This document shows positions 44,599 through 53,615 of a stretch of DNA of 64,000 nucleotides, in pieces (the first letter of the stretch is position 1; the number at the start of each line of letters is the position of its first letter). The DNA lies in contig NZ_LT629752.1 in assembly GCF_900105145.1 (NCBI RefSeq), forward strand, positions 1,708,001 to 1,772,000. The letters are read 5' to 3'. Source of the stretch: Polaribacter sp. KT25b. GTDB taxonomy: Bacteria; Bacteroidota; Bacteroidia; Flavobacteriales; Flavobacteriaceae. The position numbers and the translations under genes were made by a program. Below the pieces are notes generated by a model. It was not told the origin of the DNA, searched no databases, and saw only the letters and a list, made by a program, of their open reading frames with translations.

Positions 44599-44613
44599 CG
44601 CAACTCTGTTGCG
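44599..44613. promoter_or_regulatory. Fur-family operator before the TonB receptor set
   Basis: CGCAACTCTGTTGCG is an exact palindrome apart from its centre and shares CAACTYWGTTG with the two sites at 43401-43449. It stands 93 bp before the start at 44706. Confidence 0.72.
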
Positions 44614-44705
44614 ATAATGTAAAAAAGACATTATATTTGCAAAATAAACAGTACCTAAATATTTTTAACACTGTTTTTTAATTTATTTCAAAAAGTTTTA
44701 TTTTA

Positions 44706-45011
44706 GTGAAATTAAGTCACAAAAAAAATATCACATACCTATTTCTTGTTCTTTTTCTATCAATGAAAATAACAGGTCTTCATGCTTTAACTCATTCAGA
44801 TGATAAAGAGCATGTAATATATTGTGCTATTTGTGACACTGCTATTACACATAATTTAACACCAACTATTACTCCTGATTTTAGTTATTTTGAAATTAAG
44901 AGCATCAATTTTTATGTTCAAAAAGAAGTTGCTATTAATAACTGTGATATTGTTTATAATAACACAATTCTAAGAGAACTCTTTTCTCGACCACCTCCCT
45001 TTTTAGTGTAA
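44706..45011 (+). CDS. Small His/Cys-containing exported protein
   Basis: 101 residues from a GTG start. Signal-type N-terminus (NITYLFLVLFLSMKITGLHA). The mature part contains HSDDKEHVIYCAICDTAITH, so one CxxC with flanking His residues that could bind zinc or another metal, and a tail SRPPPFLV. Short proteins with this RPPPF tail are found beside TonB receptors in flavobacteria. It precedes the receptor by 216 bp and follows the third operator. I do not recognise a named family. Confidence 0.6.
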   Translation: MKLSHKKNITYLFLVLFLSMKITGLHALTHSDDKEHVIYCAICDTAITHNLTPTITPDFSYFEIKSINFYVQKEVAINNCDIVYNNTILRELFSRPPPFLV

Positions 45012-45227
45012 TTTTTTATACATCTTATTATTTATAAATATAGCTAAAAACAAAGAGTGCAATTGTGTATTTGCCTTTTTATGTAGCTTTTAAATCTATA
45101 TAATAGATTTAAAACAGATTTCTATAAGACATTTATATGTCAATTAATTAGCTTTAAATCAATAGATGTATACCTTTTAATATGGTTCTTTTTTAAGAAC
45201 AATACTTTAAATCTTATCGTATAAATT

Positions 45228-47600
45228 ATGTTTAAAAATTTACTGAGTATATGGCTATACTTTAGCTTGTGCGCTATTGCGTTTGGGCAAGATTCATATC
45301 AAATAAAAGGATCTGTAATAAATGCCAGCACTTTACATCCTATAGAAGGTGTCAATATTATTGGCAAAAATCTGTATGCAATTTCATCTAATACAGGCAA
45401 TTTTGTGATAGATAATGTAATAAAAGGCTCGTCTTATACTTTTACAATTTCTCATTTAGGTTTCGATTCTCAAACGGTTACTATTAAAGTAAAATCGCCT
45501 ATAGAATTCATGCCAATTTATTTAATAGAAACTGCTACAGTATTAGAAGAAATTAAAGTGATAGGCAAATCAAAAAGAAGAAAAATTAAAGAATTACCCA
45601 TAGTTGCCCAAAGCGTTTCTAAAGAATTCTTAAATAATAATAGAGAAAATAGTTTAATGCAAACTTTGAGTAAAATACCAGGAGTTAGCACCATAAATAT
45701 AGGTTCTGGTCAATCTAAACCTGTAATTAGAGGTTTAGGGTTTAACAGGGTTGCGGTTGTACAAAACGGTATAAAACACGAGGCGCAACAATGGGGTAAT
45801 GATCATGGTTTAGAAATAGATCAGCAAGGAATAGAACAGATACAAATTATAAAAGGACCTGCTTCGTTATTATATGGTTCAGATGCTATTGCTGGTGTTG
45901 TAGATATTCAACCAAATAAAATACCTTCTCCAAATTCTTTTTCTGGAGAGGTAAATATACTTGGTGAAAGCAATAATGATTTGTTAGGTATTTCTACAGG
46001 TATAGTTTCTAGAAAAGCAAAATGGTTTTATCGAAGTCGCCTAACATATAGAGATTATGGAGATTATAAAGTACCAACCGATAAAATTAATTATGAAAAT
46101 TATGTTTTTAGTTTACATAACAACAATTTAAGAAATACCGCAGGTAAAGAGGCTGATGCAAGTTTTAGTGTTGGTTTTATTTCTGATAAAATTACATCAG
46201 AAACTGTATTTAGCAATGTGAATGCTAAAAACGGATTTTTTGCAAATGCACATGGTTTAGAGGTAAGAACTTCTAGTATTGATTATGATACTTCTAATAG
46301 AGATATCGATTTGCCTTTTCATAAAGTAAATCATTTTAAAATTACCAACAATACTTCTATTAAAACAGAGAACCATAAGTTGTATTTCGATTTTGGCTAT
46401 CAGAATAATCATAGAGAAGAACACTCAGAAGCGGTTCCTCATGGTTACATGCCAAAACCACCAAGTACAAAAGAACGTTTATTTAAAAAAAATACTTACT
46501 CTTTTAACATGAGAGATGCTTTTAAACCTAATAACCACAATAATATGGTTGTTGGTTTAAATATAGAATACCAAGATAATTCTATTGGTGGCTGGGGATT
46601 TTTAATTCCAGAATATAATCGTTTTACAGCTGGGGTTTTTGGTTATGATCAATATAAAATAAACCATAATTTACATCTTTTAGCAGGATTAAGATATGAT
46701 TATGGTATGATAGATACCAAAGCTTATAAAGATTGGTTTCCGTCAACGATAAACAATAATGATAATTCTACATCTTATGTTTACTTGCAAAGATCTAAAG
46801 ATAAAGTACTAAATTTTGGAAATTTAAGCGCTTCTTTAGGGCTTAGTTATATCTATAAAAACACAACATATAAGGTAAATGTAGGTAGAAGTTTTAGAAT
46901 GCCTTTGGCTAATGAATTGGCTTCTGATGGTGTTAATTATCACATGTATCGTTATGAACGAGGAAATTTAGATTTAGATCCAGAAATATCATATCAATTA
47001 GATGTAGATATCGATCATTCTACAAAATCCTTTAGCATTGGGGTTAGTCCATTTATAAATATATTTCAGAATTATATTTATTTAAATCCTACTGCTAATT
47101 ATTATGAAACCCTGCAAATTTACGAATACACACAAGCTAAAGTTTTTAGAATAGGAGGAGAGTTTAGAGCAAATACTAACATCTCAAAAAATTTACAATT
47201 AGATGCTTCTGTAGAATATGTGTATTCTAAACAAACTAGCGGCCCAAAAGAAGGTTTTACTTTACCATTTTCTCCGCCACTATCTGGGGTAATCTCTGCT
47301 AATTATAAATTAAAAAATATCTTATTCTTTAAAAAACCTAAGTTAGTAGCAGATTATAGAATAACTGCATCGCAAAATGAAATTGTTCCTCCAGAAGAAA
47401 TAACCGATGGTTATCAGGTACTAAACATGTCTTATTTAGCACAAATGGATGTATTTAAAAAGCATTTACCTGTAGAAATGCGTTTAAAATTAAATAATGT
47501 CTTCGATACCAAATATTACAATCATACTAGTTTTTACAGATTAATAGATGTACCAGAAGCGGGTAGAAATTTATCCCTATCGCTAACAATACCTTTTTAA
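45228..47600 (+). CDS. TonB-dependent receptor, probably for zinc
   Basis: 790 residues. Signal peptide (ending CAIAFGQ), carboxypeptidase-regulatory domain (about 22-108, ASTLHPIEGVNIIGKNLYA), plug (about 115-235; PGVSTINIGSGQSKPVIRG, QIQIIKGPASLLYGSDAIAG) and a beta barrel ending LSLTIPF. Barrel loops carry His-rich pieces (HREEHSEAVPHGYMPKPP). It sits in a unit with operator-linked His-rich lipoproteins (DUF4625), so a metal such as zinc is a sensible cargo. The substrate cannot be proved from sequence. Confidence 0.85.
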   Translation: MFKNLLSIWLYFSLCAIAFGQDSYQIKGSVINASTLHPIEGVNIIGKNLYAISSNTGNFVIDNVIKGSSYTFTISHLGFDSQTVTIKVKSPIEFMPIYLIETATVLEEIKVIGKSKRRKIKELPIVAQSVSKEFLNNNRENSLMQTLSKIPGVSTINIGSGQSKPVIRGLGFNRVAVVQNGIKHEAQQWGNDHGLEIDQQGIEQIQIIKGPASLLYGSDAIAGVVDIQPNKIPSPNSFSGEVNILGESNNDLLGISTGIVSRKAKWFYRSRLTYRDYGDYKVPTDKINYENYVFSLHNNNLRNTAGKEADASFSVGFISDKITSETVFSNVNAKNGFFANAHGLEVRTSSIDYDTSNRDIDLPFHKVNHFKITNNTSIKTENHKLYFDFGYQNNHREEHSEAVPHGYMPKPPSTKERLFKKNTYSFNMRDAFKPNNHNNMVVGLNIEYQDNSIGGWGFLIPEYNRFTAGVFGYDQYKINHNLHLLAGLRYDYGMIDTKAYKDWFPSTINNNDNSTSYVYLQRSKDKVLNFGNLSASLGLSYIYKNTTYKVNVGRSFRMPLANELASDGVNYHMYRYERGNLDLDPEISYQLDVDIDHSTKSFSIGVSPFINIFQNYIYLNPTANYYETLQIYEYTQAKVFRIGGEFRANTNISKNLQLDASVEYVYSKQTSGPKEGFTLPFSPPLSGVISANYKLKNILFFKKPKLVADYRITASQNEIVPPEEITDGYQVLNMSYLAQMDVFKKHLPVEMRLKLNNVFDTKYYNHTSFYRLIDVPEAGRNLSLSLTIPF

Positions 47601-47657
47601 ACTATTATCAATTAGAATAATTCAATAATCATAAATAAATAAGTAAAATTAACACAA

Positions 47658-48446
47658 ATGAAAACCAAAATTATGAAAACAAATTTTAAATTTTTAGCAA
47701 TTATAGCTTTTATAGCGCTGTCAATTCAATCTTGTACTAATGACGATGATCCATTAGAATTTGCAGCACCAGTAATCTCAGAGTTTGAGTATGGTAAAGG
47801 TAGTGAGCATACTACAGATCAAATTGCTTATAAAGGTTCTGATATTCATTTAGAAGCGGTAATAAATGCAGAGGCAATTGTAAGTAGTATAACTCTTGCT
47901 ATTCATGCACACGATTTAGCTCTTGGTGATGATGAAGTAGAATGGGAGTTTGAACAAGTGTTTACTGATGCTAAATATTTAGCTATTAACCCTACTTTTC
48001 ATGAGCACGTAGATGTACCTAGTAATATTCCCGCTGGTGAATATCATGTAGAATTAACCGTAACAGACGAACTAGGTAATAGTACAGAAGTAGAAGGACA
48101 TATACAAATTTTAGATGTTATCACTTTAAGTGATATTTCTATTGACTCTGAAGTGGTAAGAGGAAAAGATTTTCATGCAGAATTTATGATTGATGCTGTA
48201 AATGGAATTCATAGTATTTCTGTAGATGCACATGCGCATGGTCTTACAGTTGCTGATGGAGAAGTAGAATGGGATTATGAAGAAGAGTTTTTAGGAACTT
48301 ACCATGAACAAACTTCAGTTGAATTTCATGAGCATATAGATGTTCCGGCAACTGCTCCTGCTGGAGAATACCATATAATTTTTACAGTAGAAGATGAAGA
48401 TGGTAATACAAAAGAGTATGAAACTCATATTGATGTTACAGCTTAA
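47658..48446 (+). CDS. DUF4625 lipoprotein, two His-rich repeats
   Basis: 262 residues from 47658; a second ATG at 47676 fits the signal equally well. Lipobox SIQSC. It contains two DUF4625 domains (about 30-150 and 155-262), each with HAHD or HAHG and FHEHxDVP motifs (SSITLAIHAHDLALGDDEVEWEFE; SISVDAHAHGLTVADGEVEWDYE, quoted in parts). The histidine and acidic clusters look like a metal-binding surface. It follows the TonB receptor by 57 bp and probably captures zinc for it. Confidence 0.8.
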   Translation: MKTKIMKTNFKFLAIIAFIALSIQSCTNDDDPLEFAAPVISEFEYGKGSEHTTDQIAYKGSDIHLEAVINAEAIVSSITLAIHAHDLALGDDEVEWEFEQVFTDAKYLAINPTFHEHVDVPSNIPAGEYHVELTVTDELGNSTEVEGHIQILDVITLSDISIDSEVVRGKDFHAEFMIDAVNGIHSISVDAHAHGLTVADGEVEWDYEEEFLGTYHEQTSVEFHEHIDVPATAPAGEYHIIFTVEDEDGNTKEYETHIDVTA

Positions 48447-48505
48447 TTAATAAAAAAAATACCGCATGGTATTTAATTATACTGTGCGGTTTTAAATATT
48501 ATAAC

Positions 48506-48985
48506 ATGAAAATTACACTAAAATTTTTATATTTTTTATCATTTATACTAATATTTACTGCTTGTTCTAGTGAGAGTAGTATTTATAAAGATCAAGAAAA
48601 ACCAACGATAGATATCAATTATGCAGAAGGATTTCCACAGGGTTGTACGTCTTTAAAAAAAGGAGAAACCTATTATTTTAGAGCTATGGTTACAGATAAT
48701 AAAGAATTGGCTGCATATAGTATTGATATTCATCATAATTTCGATCATCATACACACGATGACCAAGTAACAGAATGCGATTTGGGTGAAGTAAAAGATG
48801 CCGTAAACCCATTTATTTTTATAGAAAATTATACGATTGAAGATGGTTTAAATAACTATGAAATTAATGTAGCTATTACAATTCCAGATGATATAGATAC
48901 AGGAGATTATCATTGTGCGTATTCTGTAACAGATGCAACAGGTTGGCAAGCTAGAACATCTGTAGATATAAAAATTATAGAATAA
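48506..48985 (+). CDS. DUF4625 lipoprotein, single domain
   Basis: 159 residues. Lipobox FTAC (Cys20). One DUF4625-type domain with IDIHHNFDHHTHDDQVTECD, richer in His and Asp than the preceding protein. It belongs to the same unit, 59 bp after the two-domain paralogue, and is probably another surface metal binder. Confidence 0.78.
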   Translation: MKITLKFLYFLSFILIFTACSSESSIYKDQEKPTIDINYAEGFPQGCTSLKKGETYYFRAMVTDNKELAAYSIDIHHNFDHHTHDDQVTECDLGEVKDAVNPFIFIENYTIEDGLNNYEINVAITIPDDIDTGDYHCAYSVTDATGWQARTSVDIKIIE

Positions 48986-49050
48986 CAATTTAAAATAAAT
49001 AGTGTTTAACATCATATCTAAATTCATGGGTTAGTTTGTTGATGTTGTTA

Positions 49051-49085
49051 ATGGTGTCAATTATTATAAACTGACACCATTTTTT
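49051..49085 (+). terminator. Terminator of the metal operon
   Basis: ATGGTGTCA-(14 bp)-TGACACCAT followed by five T. Confidence 0.75.
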
Positions 49086-49193
49086 AAAACAGACGATATT
49101 ATTGCAGTAACAGGTGTTTTAAAACTGAATCAAAATGATGTAGAACATTACAATTATATTTTAAGAGATTGTAAAGCAATTTTAGTAGAATAA
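49083..49193 (+). pseudogene. C-terminal remnant of an unknown gene
   Basis: A start-less frame reads DDIIAVTGVLKLNQND then VEHYNYILRDCKAIL and ends at TAA 49191-49193. It looks like the tail of an OB-fold-type protein of the kind found near metal genes, cut off by the terminator. It may instead be chance. Confidence 0.35.
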
Positions 49194-49244
49194 AATAAGT
49201 CTATTATTTTTAAAATTATTAGCTTTCGCACAAATATAAATTTC

Positions 49245-49991
49245 ATGAAATTATCACATTTTATTTGTTGTTTAATTTTACTAATTTCTTGTAAAGAAGC
49301 AAATAATCATTTAACTAAAATATCAGCAAAAAATATTGGTATTGATAGTATGCTTGTGTCATCAAAATCAATAGAGAATATGATTGCGCCTTACAAAGAA
49401 GAACTTACTGCAGATATGCAAGAGGTTTTATCATATTCTACCGTTAGTTTCACCCTAAATGCAACTAATAGACAAAGTAATCTAGGAAATTTATTGGCAG
49501 ATTTATGTATGGAAGTTGCTACTCCTATTTTTAAGAAAAAAACGAATACAAATATTGATTTTTCGATGTTTAATAGTGGCGGAATTCGTTCTACAATTCC
49601 AATAGGAAACATTACCAAACAGCACGCTTTTAAATTAATGCCTTTTGATAATGAATTGGTAGTTGTTACCCTAACAGGTGATAAAATAAATGAATTAGTT
49701 GCTTATTTTATCAAAAATAAAGAAGCACATCCTTTATCAAAAAATATAAACTTAACCATTTCTGATGAAGAGTATTCATTAAAAATTAATGGAGAAACTT
49801 TTGATAAAAATAAAACATATTCAGTTTTAACTACAGATTATTTACAAGGAGGTGGTGATAAAATGAACTTCTTTAAAAATCCTGTAAAACTTACTTTTTT
49901 AGATTATAAAATGAGAGATGCAATTATAGATTATTTTCAAAAAGTAGATACTTTACAATCTGCAATAGATAACCGTGTTAAGCTAAACTAA
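49245..49991 (+). CDS. 5'-nucleotidase C-terminal domain lipoprotein
   Basis: 248 residues. Lipobox ISCK (Cys16). It is a lone 5_nucleotid_C domain: NRQSNLGNLLADLC (NxxGNLxAD), FSMFNSGGIRSTIP (NxGGIR), and TTDYLQGGGDKMNFF. In UshA-type enzymes this domain binds the nucleotide base and lies C-terminal to the metallophosphatase domain on one chain. Here the two domains are separate genes in reverse order; the stop and start overlap (TAATG). The proteins presumably act together in the envelope to hydrolyse nucleotides or similar phosphoesters. Confidence 0.85.
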   Translation: MKLSHFICCLILLISCKEANNHLTKISAKNIGIDSMLVSSKSIENMIAPYKEELTADMQEVLSYSTVSFTLNATNRQSNLGNLLADLCMEVATPIFKKKTNTNIDFSMFNSGGIRSTIPIGNITKQHAFKLMPFDNELVVVTLTGDKINELVAYFIKNKEAHPLSKNINLTISDEEYSLKINGETFDKNKTYSVLTTDYLQGGGDKMNFFKNPVKLTFLDYKMRDAIIDYFQKVDTLQSAIDNRVKLN

Positions 49992-50905
49992 TGAAAAGAA
50001 GAGATTTTATAAAACGCACTGGAGCCGTTTCTGCATTGGCCTTAGTTGGTGGTTTTACCTTACCATCATTTATGGCTAAAAAACAAAAACACATTACTAT
50101 TTTACACACTAATGACACGCATAGTCAAATAGAGCCTTTTAAGGCTAATGATACTCAATTTCCAAATAAAGGTGGAGTTGCAAGACGCGCCACATTAATT
50201 CATCAGATAAGAAAAGAAAATGAAAATACGCTGCTTTTAGATGCTGGTGATATTTTTCAGGGAACACCTTATTTTAATTATTTTGGAGGTGAATTAGAGT
50301 TTAAATTGATGAGTACTTTAAAGTATGATGTTGCAACAATTGGTAATCATGATTTTGACAATTCTATTGAGGGTTTGTACAAACAATTACCAAACGCAAA
50401 GTTCGATTTTGTGTCTGCTAATTACGATTTTAAAAATACGGTATTAGATACCCACGTAAAACCTTATAAAATTCTAAATAAAGACGGAATTAAAATTGGC
50501 ATCTTTGGTTTAGGAATTGAATTAGAAGGTTTGGTTGGTAAAAAAATGTACAAAGAAACAGGATATTTAAATCCTATAGAAATTACACAAGACATTACGC
50601 ATCAATTAAAAAACATTGAAAAGTGTAATTTGATTATCTGTCTATCTCATTTAGGTTATTACTATAAAAACAATCCAACTAAAGTTTCTGATTTAACCCT
50701 TGCGAAAGCTACAAAAGATATCGACTTAATTATTGGCGGGCATACACATACTTTTTTACCAAAACCAACCATTGTAAAGAATGCAGAAGGAAAAAACATG
50801 TTGGTAAATCAAGTAGGTGCTTATGGCGTAAATTTAGGTAGAATCGATTTTTACTTTGATGAAGACAATGAAAAATCATCAAAAGGAACCACAATTCTTG
50901 TGTAA
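49991..50905 (+). CDS. Metallophosphatase of split 5'-nucleotidase, Tat-exported
   Basis: 304 residues. Tat-type signal RRDFIK near the start. Metallophosphatase motifs in order: ILHTNDTHSQ (DxH), LLDAGDIFQG (GDxxQ), TIGNHDFDN (GNHD), IGGHTHTF (GHxH). Length corresponds to the N-terminal domain of UshA-like 5'-nucleotidases; the missing C-terminal domain is the preceding gene. The Tat signal suggests folding with a metal before export. Confidence 0.88.
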   Translation: MKRRDFIKRTGAVSALALVGGFTLPSFMAKKQKHITILHTNDTHSQIEPFKANDTQFPNKGGVARRATLIHQIRKENENTLLLDAGDIFQGTPYFNYFGGELEFKLMSTLKYDVATIGNHDFDNSIEGLYKQLPNAKFDFVSANYDFKNTVLDTHVKPYKILNKDGIKIGIFGLGIELEGLVGKKMYKETGYLNPIEITQDITHQLKNIEKCNLIICLSHLGYYYKNNPTKVSDLTLAKATKDIDLIIGGHTHTFLPKPTIVKNAEGKNMLVNQVGAYGVNLGRIDFYFDEDNEKSSKGTTILV

Positions 50906-51014
50906 ATTACATTCAGTTTTATAGTTCTAGCAACCAGCAAAGTAAAAAAGAAAAGAATAAAGAAAGAGATTATTTCATTCTTTACATCTTCATAATAACA
51001 TAAATATAAAAAAA

Positions 51015-51908
51015 CTAAGCCTCTCGATTTCGAAATTGCGTAGCAGTAAGCCCTAAATTACGTTTAAAAAACTGATTAAAATTAGCAACTTCATTAAAAC
51101 CTAACCCATAAGCAACATCCGCTATAGATTTATCCATTTGGTGCAACAATGTTTTTGCATACAATATTTTATAATCAATTATTATTTTTTGCGCACTTTT
51201 ACCCGTTGCTTTTTTAACACATTCCGTTAAGTATATAGGGCTAATGTGCATTTTTGAAGCATACTCTTTTACCGATAAAAATTGATTATTACTAGAAAGA
51301 ATTTCTTGTTCAAATTTATACATAATTGCATCAAAACGATTCATGGCAACAATACCTTTATTATCTTGGGTAGATCGTTTTACCTTATATAGTAAAACAA
51401 GAAGTAATGATTTTACTATTTCAAAATGATGTAACTTACTACTTCTAGATTCAGTATATAGTTCTTCTGATAAGCTAAGAATAGCGTTAAAATCAGAATC
51501 TGATAATTGATAAATAGGCATGGTATGAATCTTAAAAAAAGGAAATTCATTTTGTAATCCATAAGACTGATTTAACTTGGTAAAAATAGATGCATTAAAA
51601 TAAAGAATATAACCTTTATCATCATTAGGTGGAAAATCACTATAATTAATCACTTGAAAAGGAGATACAATAGCTAAACTATTATTCATATCCGGTAGAG
51701 TTTGGTTACCTATTTGAATCTTTTTGGTATTTCGTTCTAAAACTGCTATTTCAAAAAAATCTCGTTTATGTGGACTAGAAAACTTTTTATCAAGCACTAT
51801 ATGATTTTTAGACGCATCCATTCTTCGAATGTAGAAGCTGTTGAAATAATCATTAGCAGGATCTAAACTGTTTAAAAAATAGTTGTTGATGTCACTAAAT
51901 AAATTCAT
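51015..51908 (-). CDS. AraC-family regulator divergent from MATE pump
   Basis: 297 residues. N-terminal AraC-binding-like region up to about 170 (KIQIGNQTLPDMNNSLAIVS). C-terminal double helix-turn-helix (about 205-295; LSVKEYASKMHISPIYLTEC, SIADVAYGLGFNEVANFNQF, FKRNLGLTATQFRN). It is divergent from the MATE gene by 130 bp and most likely activates or represses it. Confidence 0.88.
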   Translation of the reverse strand: MNLFSDINNYFLNSLDPANDYFNSFYIRRMDASKNHIVLDKKFSSPHKRDFFEIAVLERNTKKIQIGNQTLPDMNNSLAIVSPFQVINYSDFPPNDDKGYILYFNASIFTKLNQSYGLQNEFPFFKIHTMPIYQLSDSDFNAILSLSEELYTESRSSKLHHFEIVKSLLLVLLYKVKRSTQDNKGIVAMNRFDAIMYKFEQEILSSNNQFLSVKEYASKMHISPIYLTECVKKATGKSAQKIIIDYKILYAKTLLHQMDKSIADVAYGLGFNEVANFNQFFKRNLGLTATQFRNREA

Positions 51909-52038
51909 TTCTTATACTTTTAATTATTACGTTAAAAATACAAAAAACCTAAATAATAATCTTTTATACGTAAATTATAATGTATAATACAGTTTTTTAT
52001 CCCTATACCTTTGTCCTTTTAAAACGAGACAAAGTATC

Positions 52039-53508
52039 ATGAGCAATCAAAACAATATATTTAATAAGCTATTTCTTTTCTTAAAAGAAAAGAAAGAATC
52101 GATTGTATCTAAAACTCGTAACGACAATAAAAAATACTCTCTTAAACACGATTCTATATTAAAGTTGCTCATTGTTTTTGTGGGGCCTGCAGTTTTAGGA
52201 ATGTTAATAAATGCACTTTATAATTTTGTAGATCGCATATTTGTTGGGCAATTTGTAGGTGTAGATGGCTTATCGGCAGTAACTATGGTTTTTCCTGTAA
52301 CCCTTTTTCAATTCGGTTTTGTATTACTTTTTGGTAGTGGATCTGGTGTTTTAATTGCAAAATATTTAGGAGAATCTAAACCAGAAAAAGCCGAAAATAT
52401 ACTAGGCAATGCCATTGCGGGTCTTATGGTAATTATGCTGGTTTTTACAAGTACTGGTTTATTGTTTTACAAGCCTATGCTAGAGTTGTTTGGTGCATCA
52501 GGCGTATTATTAAATTTATCTGCAGAATATTTATTGGTCATCATTTTAGGTTTTCCTCTTAGTTTTTTTCTTGCTTTAGAGTTTACTTGTAGAGCAGAGG
52601 GCAACCCTAAATTTCCAGCTAAACTAGTTGTACTTTCTTGCATTATTAATGTTTGTTTAGATTATGTTTTTATGAAAATTTTTAAATTAGGTATTCGGGG
52701 GGCAGCATTAGCAACTGTAATAGCACAAGCTACAAATGTATTGTTATTAATGAGATACTATATGAGAGGAAATAGTGTTGTTAAACTAGTATGGAAGAAA
52801 ATTAGAATTCAGAAACATTTTATTTTTCCTATTGTAATGGTGGGGTTTGCACCATTCTTAATGGATTTAGCTATAAGTTTTCAAAATATATTTGTTAATA
52901 ATTTATTGATACAATCTAGCGGAGTAAATGGCGTGGCTGCTATGGGAATACTATTTGGAGTTAATGTGTTTTTTATGATGATTGCCTTAGGAACGGGAGA
53001 TGCAATGCAGCCTATTGTAAGTTTTAATTTTGGTGCAAAACGTTATGATAGAGCTAGTAAAACATTAGAACTAGCTTTAAAAATAGTAGGTGTAGTAGCT
53101 ATTGTTGGGGTAATAATAATAGAAGTATTTCCAACACAAATTACAAGTGTTTTTATTGATACAAATCAAAACCAAGAGGTTATTCATATCAGTAAAATTG
53201 CTTTGAGAATATTTGCAATATCCATTCCTTTTTATGCTATTCAAATAATTATTACACGATATTTTCAAGCACTTCAAAAAAATAAGAAGGCAACTTTTTT
53301 AGCCTTATTAAGACCTATATTACTTTTTATACCAATAACTTACCTTTTAAATAGCTATTTCGGTTTATTAGGTATCTGGGCTTCTTTTCCGGTAAGTGAT
53401 GGCGCTTCAGCTATTATTTCCTTATTTTTAGTAAAAAAAGATGAAATGAAGAAGGTTTCATTACTAAATAGTAATGATAGTGTTCTAGAAAATATGAGTA
53501 ATTTATAA
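52039..53508 (+). CDS. MATE-family efflux transporter
   Basis: 489 residues, 12 membrane segments in two halves of six. N-terminal features VGPAVLGMLINALYNFVDRIFVGQ and GVDGLSAVTMVFP, and the second-half GDAMQPIVSFNFGAKRYDRA, are those of the MATE family DinF/NorM-like group. It exports organic cations or drugs by H+ or Na+ exchange. A 40-residue charged N-terminal extension precedes the first segment. It is likely to be controlled by the divergent AraC regulator. Confidence 0.92.
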   Translation: MSNQNNIFNKLFLFLKEKKESIVSKTRNDNKKYSLKHDSILKLLIVFVGPAVLGMLINALYNFVDRIFVGQFVGVDGLSAVTMVFPVTLFQFGFVLLFGSGSGVLIAKYLGESKPEKAENILGNAIAGLMVIMLVFTSTGLLFYKPMLELFGASGVLLNLSAEYLLVIILGFPLSFFLALEFTCRAEGNPKFPAKLVVLSCIINVCLDYVFMKIFKLGIRGAALATVIAQATNVLLLMRYYMRGNSVVKLVWKKIRIQKHFIFPIVMVGFAPFLMDLAISFQNIFVNNLLIQSSGVNGVAAMGILFGVNVFFMMIALGTGDAMQPIVSFNFGAKRYDRASKTLELALKIVGVVAIVGVIIIEVFPTQITSVFIDTNQNQEVIHISKIALRIFAISIPFYAIQIIITRYFQALQKNKKATFLALLRPILLFIPITYLLNSYFGLLGIWASFPVSDGASAIISLFLVKKDEMKKVSLLNSNDSVLENMSNL

Positions 53509-53615
53509 CACTTAATACTATTAAAATTCTAGTGTTCATATTTTTATGAATATAAAACAGGTTAATAACATATATCAAATTATAAAAGAAGTACTAACAG
53601 TTAAATAATAATATT

